This document shows positions 62,626 to 64,000 of a stretch of 64,000 nt of DNA, in pieces. Made by a program: the position numbers and the translations under genes. Source of the DNA: Musa acuminata AAA Group (lineage: Eukaryota > Streptophyta > Magnoliopsida > Zingiberales > Musaceae); NCBI RefSeq assembly GCF_036884655.1, contig NC_088340.1, forward strand, positions 1,936,001-2,000,000, given 5' to 3'. Every line of letters starts with the position of its first letter. The stretch's first letter is position 1. The notes beneath the pieces were generated by a model. The model had not been told where the DNA came from. It saw only the letters and a program-made list of their open reading frames with translations, and ran no database searches.

Positions 62626-64000
62626 TCTTTTAATTTACATGAACACAGCATTTTATTTATCCTGACAGAGTAAAATATACTTACTGGAAAGTGTTTGTGA
62701 AATTGCTTGTCATCTACAATTGGTTCATCAAGTTTGTCTTGATCTTTTCATCTTAAGCATAGTCTATGAGGATTAATGAAGGTAGAAAGGGTTTAGGGCA
62801 AAGCCTAGAATAATAAGAATGAGATGAGATTTCACAAGGAATTAGAAGAGACACTTTGAGACAGATGAGGAAGGAGACCAACTGCTAAAGATATTCAAAT
62901 TTTGCTTGGTACACTTGCTCTGTTTATACCTGTCTTGATTTGGTATTATCTGATTCATATAAAGTTAGGAGATTAACTTGATTAAAACATCTTTTCTTCT
63001 TGTTATTGCTTACCCGAGAATGGTCAATAATTACTTCATATTCATTGTTTCAATGAATTTTTGTTTCTTCCACTCTGTGTGATTTTAATTTTTGATTCTT
63101 TGGTCTATGTTAACCGGCTTTTCTGCAACAAAATAGCTGGTTCCTGCTATATTTTCATAGAAGTTGATCCATATGCATCTTCAAAGCTCTTATGTGCTGA
63201 CAAAGGATATTTTCTGGACAAGCACCTGAGTCAAGAGTAGGCACAAGAGTTTGCTAGCTATACTTTGAACAACAAATGCCATCCTGAAGTTGGATTTTGG
63301 GTTTTAAAGCTCTGAGCTTTTGGACCTGCATTTTCTGTAACATAATGCATCTAAATAGACCCTTAGAGAATCTAGTTAAAGATCAACATATGGTATTCAT
63401 CAACTAGCAGTGTCGAAATGACTGAATTAAGAGCATACATGATGTTTCTTTGACCAAATTGGCACTTCTCATAATGATGCTTGCAAACCAAATATGCTTC
63501 AGTATGTATTGAAGGCATCATTATTAGCCCAAAATAAGCAACAATACCTACTGCAATGATGTGTGTTAATTAAAACTCTCCTTATGTTGCTAAACTTATT
63601 TCTATTTGGACCACAAGTATGAGCACCACAGGGACTATAATGCTCAGTTTCTTATGGACACTAAAAACTGTGTGGTAACACAGATGGCATCTTAGTGTGA
63701 TGAGATGTGCAGGTTGCCATACAGTGTACTTAAAGATTCATTACACTTTACACTCGCCAAAGAGATGTTCCAAAGGAAACCCTAACAAATGTATGATCTG
63801 ATTTGTTTGTTTTACATGGTTTGCTGGAGGATGAGAGTTTGACAATGGCACCGTAGAGACATTGATCAAAATTCATTTGGCCTTGAGATTTCAGGTCAGA
63901 ATTGACTTATTGCTTGCGTTGACAATTGGTTCAAAAGTCACCTAAATTAAAAAGGATTGAGAATAAAAGAACACACAAGGTAGGATAATCTCCTTTTATT
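62626..64000. other. Right edge, no coding exon supported
   Basis: AT-rich sequence. It could be an intron or the 3' flank of the acidic-protein gene. No protein similarity recognised. Confidence 0.4.

Overview
This window is nuclear DNA from a flowering plant. The evidence is split genes with GT-AG introns, plant-only families (FANTASTIC FOUR-like, IQM, PSI/DUF668, DUF868, TFL1-like PEBP, AHL), a plastid peroxiredoxin with a transit-peptide exon, AT-rich intergenic DNA and many long (TA)n, (GA)n and (CT)n microsatellites. GC-rich 5' coding ends next to AT-rich introns suggest a monocot, perhaps a non-grass one such as a banana relative. That placement is inference only. No bacterial, organellar, CRISPR or intact transposon content was recognised.

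Layout. 0-5 kb: poorly resolved exon-like pieces at the left edge, then a complete actin gene (-) with a 1.35-kb intron in its 5' UTR. 6.4-12.2 kb: a seven-exon plastid 2-Cys peroxiredoxin gene (-) whose last exon is followed by a tandem array of partial copies of itself. It carries two apparent reading-frame breaks. 12.9-13.4 kb: a divergent intronless gene for an unknown 163-aa protein. 13.4-18.9 kb: mostly repeats and unrecognised DNA, with one small MGNC-starting gene (-). 18.9-21.3 kb: ribosomal protein eS25 (-) with a striking array of site II-like promoter repeats. 23.6-24.4 kb: a FAF-like gene (-). 25.4-30.5 kb: a CRIB-type RopGAP (-) with a repeat-rich first intron. 32.1-33.8 kb: an intronless PSI-like DUF3475/DUF668 gene (-). 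34.8 kb: a possible orphan exon. 40.3-44.0 kb: an AHL DNA-binding protein gene (+). 47.3-48.2 kb: a DUF868 gene (+). 50.9-54.9 kb: an IQM calmodulin-binding-type gene (-). 58.3-59.3 kb: a TFL1/CEN-like gene (-). 61.9 kb to the right: an acidic-protein gene (+) that is only partly resolved.

The genes do not form a pathway or a cluster. This is an ordinary stretch of plant euchromatin with housekeeping genes (actin, eS25, peroxiredoxin) and regulatory or signalling genes (FAF, RopGAP, PSI, AHL, IQM, TFL1). Exon boundaries were placed by hand from family homology plus splice consensus. Coding lengths add up to whole codons in every model except the peroxiredoxin.

Most worth a second look: the 115-bp repeat of the peroxiredoxin terminal exon, which builds splice-acceptor-like junctions; the two indels and altered motifs in the same gene; the 31-bp-period repeat of GGCCCAAT-type boxes upstream of eS25; a GC-AG intron in the IQM gene; and several unusually long G or C homopolymers. 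No clearly novel multi-gene system was found.
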